Shown: positions 49,528 to 58,677, numbered from the stretch's first letter. The stretch is DNA of 64,000 nucleotides from Planctomycetales bacterium 71-10 (GCA_001898385.1 MKTT01000110.1:1-64000), one strand, 5' to 3'. Notes: generated by a model from the letters alone, not told the origin. Made by a program: numbers and translations.

Positions 49528-52506
49528 CTAATTCAGGAGGAAATCGGAGGGGTCGGTCGGCCTGGGGCCCGGGTCGGTCATGCCGATGAAGTTGACCTCA
49601 CGGCCGAGTTCCTTCTCCCATTTCTCTGCGAATTCCTGGAGTTTCGGGAAGACCTGATTCGTGTCTTCCGACCGGAAGATGTGCGGCATCTTGGCGGAAG
49701 GGGCCTTCCCGGCCTCTTCCATTTTAGCGGCGACGCTCGGGCCGGAAATATCGATGTCGACGTCGGCCGGCGCGCTGGGATCGGCGTCGAAATGGTGCCC
49801 CAGGGGCTTCTTGGGATTCTCGGAGTAGAACGTCGTCGACGTCCCCTTCATGCCGGCGGTCGCATCCTCGATCCCGGACTCTTTCAGGGCCTCTTTCAGC
49901 TCCTTCTGGAACTGTTGATACTGCTCGGGGTTGTCGAAGGACAGGGGACATTCCTTGTTCTGCATCCAGCGGATCCGCTCGGGCGAGACACCCCGCTCCG
50001 CGAGATCCTTCTCCATGGTCCCGTTCTCGCGAAGCTGCTGGTTCTCGCGCTGACGCACGGAGATGGGGTCGTCGTGGGGGCGGTTGTGAGGCCTGACCTT
50101 CGCGGCCGCGGCCTCGGCCGTCTCCTGCGCGGCCTTGCGGGATCGTCGTGCGAGCTTGCTGGCGATGACCCCGCCGATGCCCGCGGTCACGGCCCCGATG
50201 ACGCCGCCGATCAGGCCGCTGGTCAATAGGTCGCCGGCCGAGGGGGGCCCCTCGCCCTTCGCCGCCGCTTCCGCACAGGTCTCGGCCACCGAGCCGGCGG
50301 CCCCCTCGACGGCGCCGACGGTGATGAGGGCGCCGAGCGCCCCTCCCCCCACAATCCCCACGGCGGCCGCGGCCGCCAGGGCCCCGACCGCACCGCCGAC
50401 CGCACCGACGAAGCCGCCCAGGATTCCCTGCGCGATCACGGCGTCGGTGTTGACTTCGGACTGGCGACCCTCGTTCACGGCCTCGCGCTGGCGATAATAC
50501 TCCAACCCCGCGCCGATTGCCGCTCCGACGGCCAGCCCCACGCCCATGGCGATGAGGACCGGCACGATCTCGCCCGTGGGGTCGGCCTTATTGATCGGGT
50601 CGGCCTGGGCGTAGATGTAGTAGTTCAGGCCGCCGCCGTCGGAGCGGAGGGGGTCGGGGGTGAGGTAGCGGCCCCAGGCGGGGTGGTAGTAGCGGGCCAG
50701 GTTGTAGTGGAGGCCCGTCTCCGGGTCGAAGGACTGGCCCGGGAGCCGCCAGGGGTTCTCGACTTCCTCGACCAGGATGCGGGCCTCGCCGTAGGGTTCG
50801 AGGACGGCCGACCAGACCTCGCGGCCCTCGTCGTCGCTCATGCTCGACGGGAAGCCCGAGCCGTCGAGGTGATGGCGGTAGATCCGGCCGTCCACGCGCA
50901 TCGCCAGCGGCTGGAACGTCCCGGGCAGGAAGAGGTGGTCGCGACGGCTCTCCCCGTCCGGACCGAGGGTCTTCTCCGACAGCAGCAGCACCCCGGCCCA
51001 GGTATACTCCGTGACCGTCTCGCCCACCGTCTTGCGCACGCGACGGCCGATCGGGTCGTAGGCGTAGCGCGCCGTCGTCCCGTCGGCCAGGGCGACCTCG
51101 ATGAGCTGGCCCTGCCCGTTGTACCGGAATCGGGCGGGACCCTTCGGGGTCGGGCCGGAGGCGACGCCTCCCAACTCGTCGTAGGCGACCTTCGACCCGT
51201 CGATCGTCGCGAGCCGGTCGAGCGGATCGTAGGCCCGCGTCGAGGCCCCGGCGCGGACGGCGTTGCCCATCGGGTCGAGTTGATACCGCACGTCCGAGTC
51301 CGCCGCCTGCACGCGGACGAGCCGCCCCTCGGCGTCGTACTCGAACCGGCGCGAAGCCTTCGGGCCGTGGGCCGAGACGACGCGGTCGCAGGGGTCGTGC
51401 GTGTAGGCCGCGTCGACCAGCGGCGACGTCGAGGCCGGCGAGGTCGTCCGGGTCGACATGCAGCGGCCGATCTCGTCGAAGGTCGAGCGGGCCTCGACCC
51501 CGTTGGGGAAGACGATGCGATCCATCGGCCCGTGGGCCGCGTACCCGAGGCGGGTCTCCGCGCCCGACCAGTCGACGACGCGATCCACCCGCGCCTGGGC
51601 GTCCCGCAGGAAACGGAGCGTCTCGCCGTCCGGGGTGGCGATCTCCGCCAGCAGGCCTGTGGCGTCGCGGATGTATTCGACCGCGCGGCCGTTCCAATCC
51701 TCGCGGACCAGGCGGCCCGCGTCGTCATACTCCAGCTTCAAGACGCCCAGCGTGTTGGTCGCTTCCGTCAGGCGGTCCCCCTCGTAGGTCAGGGAGACGC
51801 GATGGCCGTCGGCGTAGGTCACTTCCAGCCGGGAGGCGTCGTCGGCGATGCGATAGGCCGCGTGCAGGCGGCCGTCGATCCGCCAGGATTCCAACTCGCC
51901 GTCCTCGTCCAGCCCGTATTCGTGGACGGTCCCGTCCGGGTAGTGGAAGCGGCGCGACGACGGCCCGTGCTCGATGCGGGTCGCGTGCCCGCGGGGATTG
52001 ACGACGGCCGTCGTCCGCCCGTCGGCGTCGCGGATGAACTCGGTCGTCGCGCCGTCGCGATGGATGACGCGGCGGCCGTCGGGGCGATCCTCGAACCGGA
52101 CGGTCGTCCCGTCGGGATAGCCGATCTCGATCGGTCGGCCTTCGGGATCCTGCCGGAGGCGGAACCTCCCGCCGCCTCCGCGGAGGATCTCCATCGACCC
52201 CGATCGATCATCCTCGCGCACGTCGATGGATGCGCCGCCCGGGGATTCAAGCCGGGCGAGTCGGCCGAAGGGGTCGCGCCAGCTCGTGAGGACGGGAGCC
52301 CCGCCGGATTCCAGGCGGGTCGAGCCGTCGTCGCCGAACGCCAGCCGACCGCGACGATCCTCGGCGTCCGCCAGGATCAGCGACCCGTCGATCGGGTCTT
52401 CGACGACCCGGATCCCGGCCTTCTCCAGGGCCTCGGCGGCCTCTCGTCGGCGTCGCCCGACGGCCAGCGCCTGGAGCTGCGCGGTTCGGATGATGAAGGG
52501 GTTCAT
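49528..52506 (-). CDS. RHS-repeat effector with C-terminal nucleotidyltransferase-like toxin domain
   Basis: 992 residues. Residues ~60-620 are YD/RHS repeats (YDDAGRLVRE, YDPLDRLATI, YAYDPIGRRVRK). The RHS core ends with the usual boundary YLTPDP...YIYAQADPIN..DPTG at ~612-645. Beyond it, 347 residues vary: Gly/Ala-rich hydrophobic stretches (about 646-785), a charged linker, then KGTSTTF (887-893) and ADVDIDIS with Asp915, Asp917 and Asp919. This GS/GT...D-x-D layout is that of polymerase-beta-type nucleotidyltransferases, seen in other polymorphic toxins. RHS shells encapsulate such toxins. The ATG overlaps the stop of the adaptor gene by 4 bases, so VgrG-PAAR delivery is likely. Confidence 0.85.
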   Translation of the reverse strand: MNPFIIRTAQLQALAVGRRRREAAEALEKAGIRVVEDPIDGSLILADAEDRRGRLAFGDDGSTRLESGGAPVLTSWRDPFGRLARLESPGGASIDVREDDRSGSMEILRGGGGRFRLRQDPEGRPIEIGYPDGTTVRFEDRPDGRRVIHRDGATTEFIRDADGRTTAVVNPRGHATRIEHGPSSRRFHYPDGTVHEYGLDEDGELESWRIDGRLHAAYRIADDASRLEVTYADGHRVSLTYEGDRLTEATNTLGVLKLEYDDAGRLVREDWNGRAVEYIRDATGLLAEIATPDGETLRFLRDAQARVDRVVDWSGAETRLGYAAHGPMDRIVFPNGVEARSTFDEIGRCMSTRTTSPASTSPLVDAAYTHDPCDRVVSAHGPKASRRFEYDAEGRLVRVQAADSDVRYQLDPMGNAVRAGASTRAYDPLDRLATIDGSKVAYDELGGVASGPTPKGPARFRYNGQGQLIEVALADGTTARYAYDPIGRRVRKTVGETVTEYTWAGVLLLSEKTLGPDGESRRDHLFLPGTFQPLAMRVDGRIYRHHLDGSGFPSSMSDDEGREVWSAVLEPYGEARILVEEVENPWRLPGQSFDPETGLHYNLARYYHPAWGRYLTPDPLRSDGGGLNYYIYAQADPINKADPTGEIVPVLIAMGVGLAVGAAIGAGLEYYRQREAVNEGRQSEVNTDAVIAQGILGGFVGAVGGAVGALAAAAAVGIVGGGALGALITVGAVEGAAGSVAETCAEAAAKGEGPPSAGDLLTSGLIGGVIGAVTAGIGGVIASKLARRSRKAAQETAEAAAAKVRPHNRPHDDPISVRQRENQQLRENGTMEKDLAERGVSPERIRWMQNKECPLSFDNPEQYQQFQKELKEALKESGIEDATAGMKGTSTTFYSENPKKPLGHHFDADPSAPADVDIDISGPSVAAKMEEAGKAPSAKMPHIFRSEDTNQVFPKLQEFAEKWEKELGREVNFIGMTDPGPRPTDPSDFLLN

Positions 52507-53510
52507 CGACCCGCGCCTCCCCCCGCGAAGCCCGGGGAGGAGGGCCGTTCATTCGGCCCGACGTCCACCACATCCGGCCCCCCCCCGGGGACGCCGCGGC
52601 TCGGCCATCGCAGCAGTCGGCCGGGCGAATCGCCCTCGATCAGGAACGCGCCGATCGGGCCGTGCAATTGCGTCGTCTCGACAGGTGTACACGTCGGCAG
52701 GAACGCCCTCAGGACGCGAGGGTCGTAGAATCGGAACAGGAGCGGCTTCCCATCCTCGGTTTGGACCGTCAGCAGCCGTCGAAGGTGCTTTCGCACCTCC
52801 TCGAACGTCCGGTCGCTGGTCAGGAAGACGCCCCACGATTCGCCCCAGCCTTCGCGGACGATCAGGTCCAGGGAGGGGGACGACCTCGGCAGCGAGATCA
52901 GGTACGGGGCGACGAAGGCCAGCTCGGGGGCGGCGTCCTCGTAGAGGGATTGTTTGCGCTCGGGGCATTCGTGAATCCGCAGGTAGACCATCGGGTCGCG
53001 GGCGGCGTCGAGGATCGCGAAGAGGGGCGACGGCTCGGCGCGGAGGGCTTGCAGGGCGCGGTCGTGGGGCGTCGGGGGCGCGGCGGGGGTTGCCAGGGCG
53101 TCGACGAGCGGGAAGTCCTCCGTGACCAGGCCCGGGGGCGCGGCCGGCGCGACCGTCGGGGCGGCCGTGGGCCGCGGGCCGAGGGGGCGGGCATGGGCCG
53201 GCGCGACGTCCACCAGGCGAGCGCGGAGCGTCGTCTCCCCCGCCCCGATCCGGTCGCCGTGCAGGACCGTCGCGGAGTCGACGGGCCGGTCGTTCACCGT
53301 GGTCCCGTGGGAGCTGCACAGGTCCTCGATGGTCGCCGCGCGGCCGTCGAATGAGATGGCGAAGTGGCGGCGGGAGACCGTGCGATCGCCGGGCAGCAGG
53401 GCGTCGGACGGGGCCATGCGGCCGACCACCGCGCGAGCGCCGGCGGGGAGGGCGAACGCGAGGCCCGCGTCGGGGCCCGACCAGACTTCCAGCAGCAGCG
53501 TCCGGCCCAT
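52503..53510 (-). CDS. FHA-DUF4123 fusion: T6SS effector-loading adaptor
   Basis: 335 residues. Residues ~1-100 form an FHA phosphothreonine-binding domain (VVGRM, DRTVSRRHFAIS, SSHGTTVNDRPV). After a Pro/Ala linker, ~150-295 match DUF4123 (LFAILDAARDPMVYLRI, LAFVAPYLISLP, GWGESWGVFLTSD, VLRAFLPTCTP), the family of chaperones that load effectors onto VgrG. It sits between the PAAR and RHS genes and overlaps the RHS start by 4 bases, so the RHS toxin is the probable cargo. DUF4123 proteins are usually without an FHA domain. The fusion suggests control by the kinase at 14116, which is inference. Confidence 0.87.
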   Translation of the reverse strand: MGRTLLLEVWSGPDAGLAFALPAGARAVVGRMAPSDALLPGDRTVSRRHFAISFDGRAATIEDLCSSHGTTVNDRPVDSATVLHGDRIGAGETTLRARLVDVAPAHARPLGPRPTAAPTVAPAAPPGLVTEDFPLVDALATPAAPPTPHDRALQALRAEPSPLFAILDAARDPMVYLRIHECPERKQSLYEDAAPELAFVAPYLISLPRSSPSLDLIVREGWGESWGVFLTSDRTFEEVRKHLRRLLTVQTEDGKPLLFRFYDPRVLRAFLPTCTPVETTQLHGPIGAFLIEGDSPGRLLRWPSRGVPGGGPDVVDVGPNERPSSPGFAGGGAGR

Positions 53511-53531
53511 GAGGCTCGTCGTCCCCCCGGC

Positions 53532-54140
53532 TCAGGCGAGCCCCAGCCGCTTCTTCTCGCAGATCTCGCAGAACGGGGCGCCGGATTTCGACGCGGCGGC
53601 CATCGCCCCCCCCTGGCCCGTGTACATGGAGTCGCCGATGATCACCGTGGGGAGGCCCATGGCGATCGCGTTGGGGGGGCCGAGACATTCGACGATGGTG
53701 TCGCCGGCGCGGCAGGCGGGGAGGTTGTTGATGAGGACGGTCATGCTGCCGGTCGTGACCATGCCCATCGAGTGCGGCGGGGGCGAGAGGGGCGGGGCCA
53801 GGGGGGTGCTGCACATGTGCTGGTCGGCCCCCATGCCGGCCGAAGTCATGGTCGCGGTCATCGACGCCGTGGCCGCCTGCTGCGCGGCGACCTCGGCGGC
53901 CTTGGCGGCGGGCGCCCCGGGCGTCCCCATCGCGGCGGTCGACGCGGCCATGGCCGTCGTCACGGTGACGTCGGACGCCGCCTTCGACGCCATCACGCCC
54001 GCCGCGGCGGCCAGCGGCATCCCCCGCCACGCCGGCATGTTGCCGATCAGGACGTTGGTGCTGCCGGGCCCGGGGCCGAGCATCGGCGGCAGCGGGTGCG
54101 TCACGGGGTCGCCCACGCGGGCGGCGGGTCCCTGGGGCAT
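53532..54140 (-). CDS. PAAR-like spike-tip protein
   Basis: 202 residues. PAARVGDPVTHPL at the N-terminus and the strands NVLIGNMPAWR, TVLINNLPACRAGD and PTVIIGD are PAAR-repeat features; an Ala-rich insertion (about 45-100) interrupts the fold. The C-terminus has two Cys (FCEICEKK) that may bind metal. PAAR proteins cap VgrG and sharpen the spike. It lies 18 bases after vgrG and 21 bases before the adaptor gene. The ATG follows GGAGG. Confidence 0.88.
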   Translation of the reverse strand: MPQGPAARVGDPVTHPLPPMLGPGPGSTNVLIGNMPAWRGMPLAAAAGVMASKAASDVTVTTAMAASTAAMGTPGAPAAKAAEVAAQQAATASMTATMTSAGMGADQHMCSTPLAPPLSPPPHSMGMVTTGSMTVLINNLPACRAGDTIVECLGPPNAIAMGLPTVIIGDSMYTGQGGAMAAASKSGAPFCEICEKKRLGLA

Positions 54141-54158
54141 GGTCGGGGCCTCCTTCGC

Positions 54159-56330
54159 TCAGCAGGACTTGGAGCCGCTCACGGCGTCGTCGGCTTCCTT
54201 GGGCTTCTTCGGCGCGGCCTTCTTCGGAGATTCGGGCTTGGCCGGCTTGGCCGGGGTCGCCGCGCCGCCGCAGTTGATCTTCACCATCGTCCCCTCGATC
54301 GTCACCCCCATGGCGTCGAGCTTGATGAACCCGCCGCCGGCCTTGATGGTCAGCTCCATCCCGGCCTCGATGACGACCTTCATCCCGGCCTTGAGGTGGA
54401 TCTCCTGGCCGGCCTCCGTGTGGTTGTTGGTGGCGATCTTCTCGTGGCGCTCGCCGCGGACGGTCAGGTGCTCGTCGCCGCCGACGCTCTCGGTGCGCGT
54501 CCCGGTCACGTCGACGTCGACCCCGCCCCCGACCAGGAGCTGGACGTCCTTCTCGACGTGCTCGACCCGGTTGCGGTGGATGTGGGCGTTGTGGTCGCGC
54601 CAGATTTCCTCGTTGTGGTCGCCCGCCTCGGACTTCTCGTCCTCCTTGCCGACGACGGTGTGGCGGTCGTGCTGGATCCATTCCATGGCGTCGTTCTTCA
54701 CCCGGGCGTCGTAGTCGCGCTCGGCGTGGAGGAAGATCTGCTGCTTGTCCTTCGCGTCGTAGAACCGCAGCTCGTTGAAGCCCTCGCCGCCGTCGCTGGT
54801 GTTCGACTTGAACCCGCTGAGCAGGTTCTCCTCCTTGTGCTTGGAGTCCGGCCCCTTGTCGAGGTAAGCCGGCAATTGCTCCGGGTTGTAGACGGCCCCG
54901 ATGATGATGGGGCGGTCGACGTCCCCTTCCAGGTAATGGACGACCACTTCCTGGCCGATCCGGGGCCAGAACGACGACCCCCAGCGGCGGCCGGCGATCG
55001 GCTGGGCGACGCGGACCCAGCACGAGCTGTTCTGGTCCTTCTTCCCCTCGCGGTCCCAGTGGAACTGCACCTTCACCCGGCCGTACTTGTCCGTGAAGAT
55101 CTCCCGCCCCGAGGGGCCGACGACCACGGCGGTCTGGGTGCCGGCGACGACCGGCCGGGGCGTGACCCGCCGCGGGCGGAACGGGACCGAGGCCGGGATG
55201 CAGGAGAAGGCGTTCTCGTACGCCGTCCCGCCGAAGTCCCCGGATCGGTAGTCGCTCGACGTCCGGGCGCTATGGACGACCGAGGTCAAGACGTACTTGC
55301 CGTCGGCGTTGAAGTGCTTCTTCATCTCGAACGCCTGGCCCGCCGTGAACTGCCGGCATCGGCTCTCGCCCGTCAGCTCCAGGGCGGCGGCGGCCTCCTC
55401 CTCCATCCGGAGCGATGCGGTCCGCTTGTTGTCGACGAAGACCTTGTTGAGGTCCGCCGCCTTGTCGTCGCCCCCGGGCCCGACGCCGTCGTAGCGCCGG
55501 GCGTAGCCGCCGGGCCAGTCGTACAACTCCAGCCGGGCCGCGTCCCCCAGCTTCAGCTTGTGCGAGACGGAGCCGACCTGCACGGCGTCCTGGATCGGCT
55601 TGACGGCCTCCAGGTTCTTGTGCGGCAGTTCGAAGTTGTGGTCCCAGAGCACGACGGACATCGACCGCAGCTCCTGCGACTTCCGGAGAGCCGTGATCCG
55701 CTCCTCCTGCACCGAGGGCCCGGCGACCGCCTGGTACTCGACCTGCGACCCGAAGGGGACCTCGGGGTGCTTCGAGGGGTCGTCGCCCAGGATCATCCGG
55801 CCGCCCGCCTGCTCGTGCTTGAAGAAGTAGAAGATCCCCTCCTCCTCCATGAGCCGCGAGGCGAAGTCGAAGTCGGTCTCGCGATACTGCACGCAGTATT
55901 CGCGGGGCTCGTACTTCCCCTGGAGCTGCTGCTCCACCGCGAGGCCCTGGAAGACCTTCTTGAGGATGTCGGGCGTCGACATCCGCTGGAAGATCCGGCT
56001 CTGCGTGCGGCGCGTGAGGAACCACGCCTCGGGGACGACCTCCATCTGGTAGTGCGTGAAGACCTCGTCCCGGCCCCCCTGCACCATCCGACTGCACACC
56101 CCGCTGAAGTGTCGGGTCTCCCCGCCGCCCGACCCGACGTGGGCGGTCACCTTCTTGCCCAGGAGCTGTTCGAAGGGGACCTGGACCTCGCGCTCGGCGA
56201 TCAGGTCCAAGTCGAAGCGGAAAAGCTGCGAGATCGCCTCCCGCCCCGAGAGCCCCAGGAGGAACAGCTTGTCGGGCCCCAGGGGGGTCGTCAGGGTGAA
56301 CGGGCGGCGGGCTTGGGCGTAGCCGGGCAT
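54159..56330 (-). CDS. vgrG: T6SS spike protein VgrG (TssI)
   Basis: 723 residues. The gp27-like part (1-380) has LFLLGLSGREAISQLFRFD, HFSGVCSRM, EEGIFYFFKHE and REYCVQYRETDFDFASRL. The gp5-like part has GREIFTDKYGRVKVQFHWDREG, CWVRVAQPIAGRRWG and EVVVHYLEGDVDRPIIIG, followed by beta-prism repeats and a Lys/Pro-rich tail with a C-terminal Cys. VgrG trimers form the spike on the Hcp tube. It is the first gene of the effector operon, and no extra effector domain is fused. Confidence 0.96.
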   Translation of the reverse strand: MPGYAQARRPFTLTTPLGPDKLFLLGLSGREAISQLFRFDLDLIAEREVQVPFEQLLGKKVTAHVGSGGGETRHFSGVCSRMVQGGRDEVFTHYQMEVVPEAWFLTRRTQSRIFQRMSTPDILKKVFQGLAVEQQLQGKYEPREYCVQYRETDFDFASRLMEEEGIFYFFKHEQAGGRMILGDDPSKHPEVPFGSQVEYQAVAGPSVQEERITALRKSQELRSMSVVLWDHNFELPHKNLEAVKPIQDAVQVGSVSHKLKLGDAARLELYDWPGGYARRYDGVGPGGDDKAADLNKVFVDNKRTASLRMEEEAAAALELTGESRCRQFTAGQAFEMKKHFNADGKYVLTSVVHSARTSSDYRSGDFGGTAYENAFSCIPASVPFRPRRVTPRPVVAGTQTAVVVGPSGREIFTDKYGRVKVQFHWDREGKKDQNSSCWVRVAQPIAGRRWGSSFWPRIGQEVVVHYLEGDVDRPIIIGAVYNPEQLPAYLDKGPDSKHKEENLLSGFKSNTSDGGEGFNELRFYDAKDKQQIFLHAERDYDARVKNDAMEWIQHDRHTVVGKEDEKSEAGDHNEEIWRDHNAHIHRNRVEHVEKDVQLLVGGGVDVDVTGTRTESVGGDEHLTVRGERHEKIATNNHTEAGQEIHLKAGMKVVIEAGMELTIKAGGGFIKLDAMGVTIEGTMVKINCGGAATPAKPAKPESPKKAAPKKPKEADDAVSGSKSC

Positions 56331-56412
56331 AACCGAGGGCCCTCAGGGAAGCGCGCCGGGCCGGGAGGCGGACGCGACGACTTCGAACCGACCGTGACGT
56401 TTGCGAGACCAA

Positions 56413-56440
56413 TGATAGCCCGAGGCAGGTCAGCTTCAAG
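56413..56440 (-). promoter_or_regulatory. candidate promoter for the vgrG effector operon
   Basis: On the minus strand, TTGAAG (56440-56435) and TATCAT (56418-56413) are 16 bases apart, about 80 bases before vgrG. Confidence 0.45.
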
Positions 56441-56461
56441 CCGACGCCGACACAGACAACC

Positions 56462-56490
56462 TCGTCAACTCCGTATGAGATTACTATGAT
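56462..56490 (+). promoter_or_regulatory. candidate promoter for the double-FHA gene
   Basis: TCGTCA (56462-56467) and TATGAT (56485-56490), 17 bases apart, lie in an AT-richer patch about 77 bases before the start. It is back to back with the vgrG promoter candidate. Confidence 0.45.
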
Positions 56491-56566
56491 CGAGGTCGGC
56501 GTGACGGCGGACGGGCCCCCGCCCGGCGCGTCCCGCCCGCCGAGGGAGCGATCCCGAGGAGACGAC

Positions 56567-57994
56567 ATGGCGACGCCCGACGACGAATTCCGGACCCTCG
56601 GACCGCCCCCCGGCGCCCGCCCGAAGCCGTCGCGCCCCCTCGACCGCGACGCCCGCGACGAGCCCGACCGCGCCGGCCGCACCCCCACCCCCGGCGGGCC
56701 CCCGCCCCCGGCGCAGGCCGTCCCCGGATGGGGCCAGCCCGCCCCCCCTCGCCGTCCCGAACCGGCCTCGGAAGGGTTCGAAACCATCCCCCCGGCCCCC
56801 GGCGTGGGCCGCCGTCGCGAGGCCCCCGCGCCGCCGCCGATGCCGGCCCCCATGCCGCCCCCACCCCCGCCCCCGGCGGCGTCGGCGCACCAGCCCTGGG
56901 GCTTCTTCGAACCGCCGGCCTCGGCCGCGGAGCCGGCCCATCCCGGCTGGACCATGGCCGAGCCCGCGACGGCCGTCCCCGACCCCTGGGGCGATCACGC
57001 GCCCGCGCCGCCGGCCCCTCCTGCGCCCCCGGCCCGGGCCGCTGCCGCGCAGCCCGCCCGGTTCGATTCGCAGGTCGACACCTGGGAGCAGCAACACGCC
57101 TCGATGCCCCCCGCGCCGGCCCCCATGGCCTCCGCTCCCCGGCCTCCGTCCCCGCCCCCGGCGTCGCCGCTGTGGTCGGGCCCGCCCGCCGGGGCGGCCC
57201 CGGCCTCGCCCCGGCCGCCGGCCGCGCGCCCGCCGGTCGACGACGGCGGCAATCGGACGATGGCCATCGACCGCGTCTTCCCGGCGCTGAAGAATCCGCT
57301 GCTCACGCTCCAGTTCTACAACACCACCCTGCGGCGCTGGTCCGACCTGGGGGCCGTCCGCGGCTCGTTCCTGGACCTCGGCCGGGCGACGTTCCAGGAC
57401 TGGAACCCGAACCCGGAGGACCTGGCGGAGCATCACGTCCGGCTGATGATCGACGAGGGTGCCCTCTTCATCAAGCCGCTCCCCAGCCTGAACGGCGTCT
57501 ATGTGAAGATGAAGCCGAACCGCCCCGCCGAGCTGCATCCCGGCTCGCGGTTCCGCATCGGCCGCCACGTCCTGGCCTTCCGCCCGCCCGCCCCGGACCG
57601 CGGTGACGTCGAGCCCCTGCGCTCGCCCGACGGCGAGGTGTTCCACGCCCGCGTCCTGTCGCCGCTGGGCTTCCTCGACCTGATCGGGCCCGACGGCGAG
57701 CCCTACATCAGCGTCCCGCTCACCAAGGCCGACGAGCCCGGCACCCGCATCGGCCGCGGCGGCGCCCGCTGCGACCTGGCGCTCACCGGCGACGAATGGG
57801 TCAGCGGCGAGCACGCCCGCGTCTACCTGAGCGGCGGCAAGTGCTTCCTCGAAGACCTCAAGAGTACCAACGGCACCTTCCTCCAGGTGCTCGACGAGAT
57901 GGAGATCGAGCGCGGATCCGTCCTGCGGCCCGACTCCGGCGATATCATCGCCCTCGGCGGCTACATGGTCCGCGTCGTCGAGGAACGGCCCTGA
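56567..57994 (+). CDS. double-FHA-domain protein, candidate T6SS phospho-scaffold
   Basis: 475 residues. The first ~225 are Pro/Ala-rich and disordered. Residues ~235-345 resemble an FHA fold that lacks the usual Ser-Arg site (AEHHVRLM, SLNGVYVK), so it is probably degenerate. Residues ~375-475 form a canonical FHA domain (RIGRGG, WVSGEHARVY, STNGTF). No signal peptide. In known type VI systems Fha1, phosphorylated by PpkA, activates secretion, and a similar role with the 14116 kinase is inferred. It is divergent from vgrG. The ATG at 56567 has GAGGAG just upstream; the earlier Met at 56486 does not. Confidence 0.85.
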   Translation: MATPDDEFRTLGPPPGARPKPSRPLDRDARDEPDRAGRTPTPGGPPPPAQAVPGWGQPAPPRRPEPASEGFETIPPAPGVGRRREAPAPPPMPAPMPPPPPPPAASAHQPWGFFEPPASAAEPAHPGWTMAEPATAVPDPWGDHAPAPPAPPAPPARAAAAQPARFDSQVDTWEQQHASMPPAPAPMASAPRPPSPPPASPLWSGPPAGAAPASPRPPAARPPVDDGGNRTMAIDRVFPALKNPLLTLQFYNTTLRRWSDLGAVRGSFLDLGRATFQDWNPNPEDLAEHHVRLMIDEGALFIKPLPSLNGVYVKMKPNRPAELHPGSRFRIGRHVLAFRPPAPDRGDVEPLRSPDGEVFHARVLSPLGFLDLIGPDGEPYISVPLTKADEPGTRIGRGGARCDLALTGDEWVSGEHARVYLSGGKCFLEDLKSTNGTFLQVLDEMEIERGSVLRPDSGDIIALGGYMVRVVEERP

Positions 57995-58026
57995 CGAGTC
58001 CGGCCCATGCCTGACTCGCGGCTTGC

Positions 58027-58046
58027 ATACGAAGGGATACGAAGGG
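58027..58046. repeat. 10-base tandem repeat
   Basis: ATACGAAGGG occurs twice in a row, immediately before the 53-base palindrome. Confidence 0.7.
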
Positions 58047-58053
58047 ATTGGCG

Positions 58054-58106
58054 AATCCCGCTTGAAGTCCCCTCTCCCGGCGGGAGAGGGGACTTCAAGC
58101 GGGATT
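58054..58106. repeat. 53-base perfect palindrome
   Basis: Two 25-base arms, beginning AATCCCGCTTGAAGTCCCCT, are exact reverse complements around a GGC loop. The core CCCTCTCCCGGCGGGAGAGG is the hairpin shared by the intergenic repeats. It lies 59 bases after the FHA gene, where it may terminate transcription. Confidence 0.85.
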
Positions 58107-58142
58107 TCCACCTTCACGGGCCGAACAGGATTTGGGATGGCT

Positions 58143-58171
58143 CTGGACGACGGGCCGCGACCGGTTATGAT
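58143..58171 (+). promoter_or_regulatory. candidate promoter for the TIGR03067-type gene
   Basis: CTGGAC (58143-58148) and TATGAT (58166-58171) are 17 bases apart in an AT-rich patch 47 bases before the start. Confidence 0.4.
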
Positions 58172-58217
58172 TAAATCCCGATAATCATCATCTCCTCCCT
58201 CTCCCGGAGATCTGAGC

Positions 58218-58652
58218 ATGAGATGCGCGATCGTGGCCGTCCTGGCCATGGCGAGCGTGGCCGCGTCGCCGCGCGGAGACGCCCCGGACGAGGAGTCGCG
58301 GAAGCTCCAGGGGACCTGGATCCTGGTCGCCGAGGAGGTCGCGGGCAAGACCTCGCCCGCGGAGGAGGTGGAGGGGGTCTCGCGGACGGTCCGGGGGGAC
58401 CGGGTCGTCCGCAAGGCGGTCGCGACGACGTCGAAGGCCATCCTCCGACTCGACCCGACGACCGAGCCCAAGCGGTACGACGCCGAGATCATCGAAGGGC
58501 CCGCCCGGGGCCGGGTGATCCACGGCATCTACCGCTTCGAGGGGGACAGGCTCAAGACGTGCGCCGACACCACCGGCCTGTCGCGGCCGAAGACGTTCGC
58601 CACCACCCACAAGGACCATTACAGCCTGCAAGTGTGGCGACGGAAGGACTGA
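58218..58652 (+). CDS. small secreted TIGR03067-type protein
   Basis: 144 residues with a signal peptide (MRCAIVAVLAMASVAAS). The mature start EESRKLQGTWILVAEEVAGK and the later GIYRFEGDRLKTC match the repeated planctomycete family TIGR03067, a lipocalin-like beta fold of unknown role. GGAGATCTGAGC precedes the ATG. It has its own candidate promoter and is convergent with the SUMF1 gene, 25 bases apart. Confidence 0.8.
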   Translation: MRCAIVAVLAMASVAASPRGDAPDEESRKLQGTWILVAEEVAGKTSPAEEVEGVSRTVRGDRVVRKAVATTSKAILRLDPTTEPKRYDAEIIEGPARGRVIHGIYRFEGDRLKTCADTTGLSRPKTFATTHKDHYSLQVWRRKD

Positions 58653-58677
58653 ACGCCGACGGCCGCGCCCCCCCGAG

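Noticed and set aside
56486-56566. Earlier start for the double-FHA gene
   Set aside because: It overlaps the candidate -10 box and lacks a ribosome site; the ATG at 56567 follows GAGGAG.
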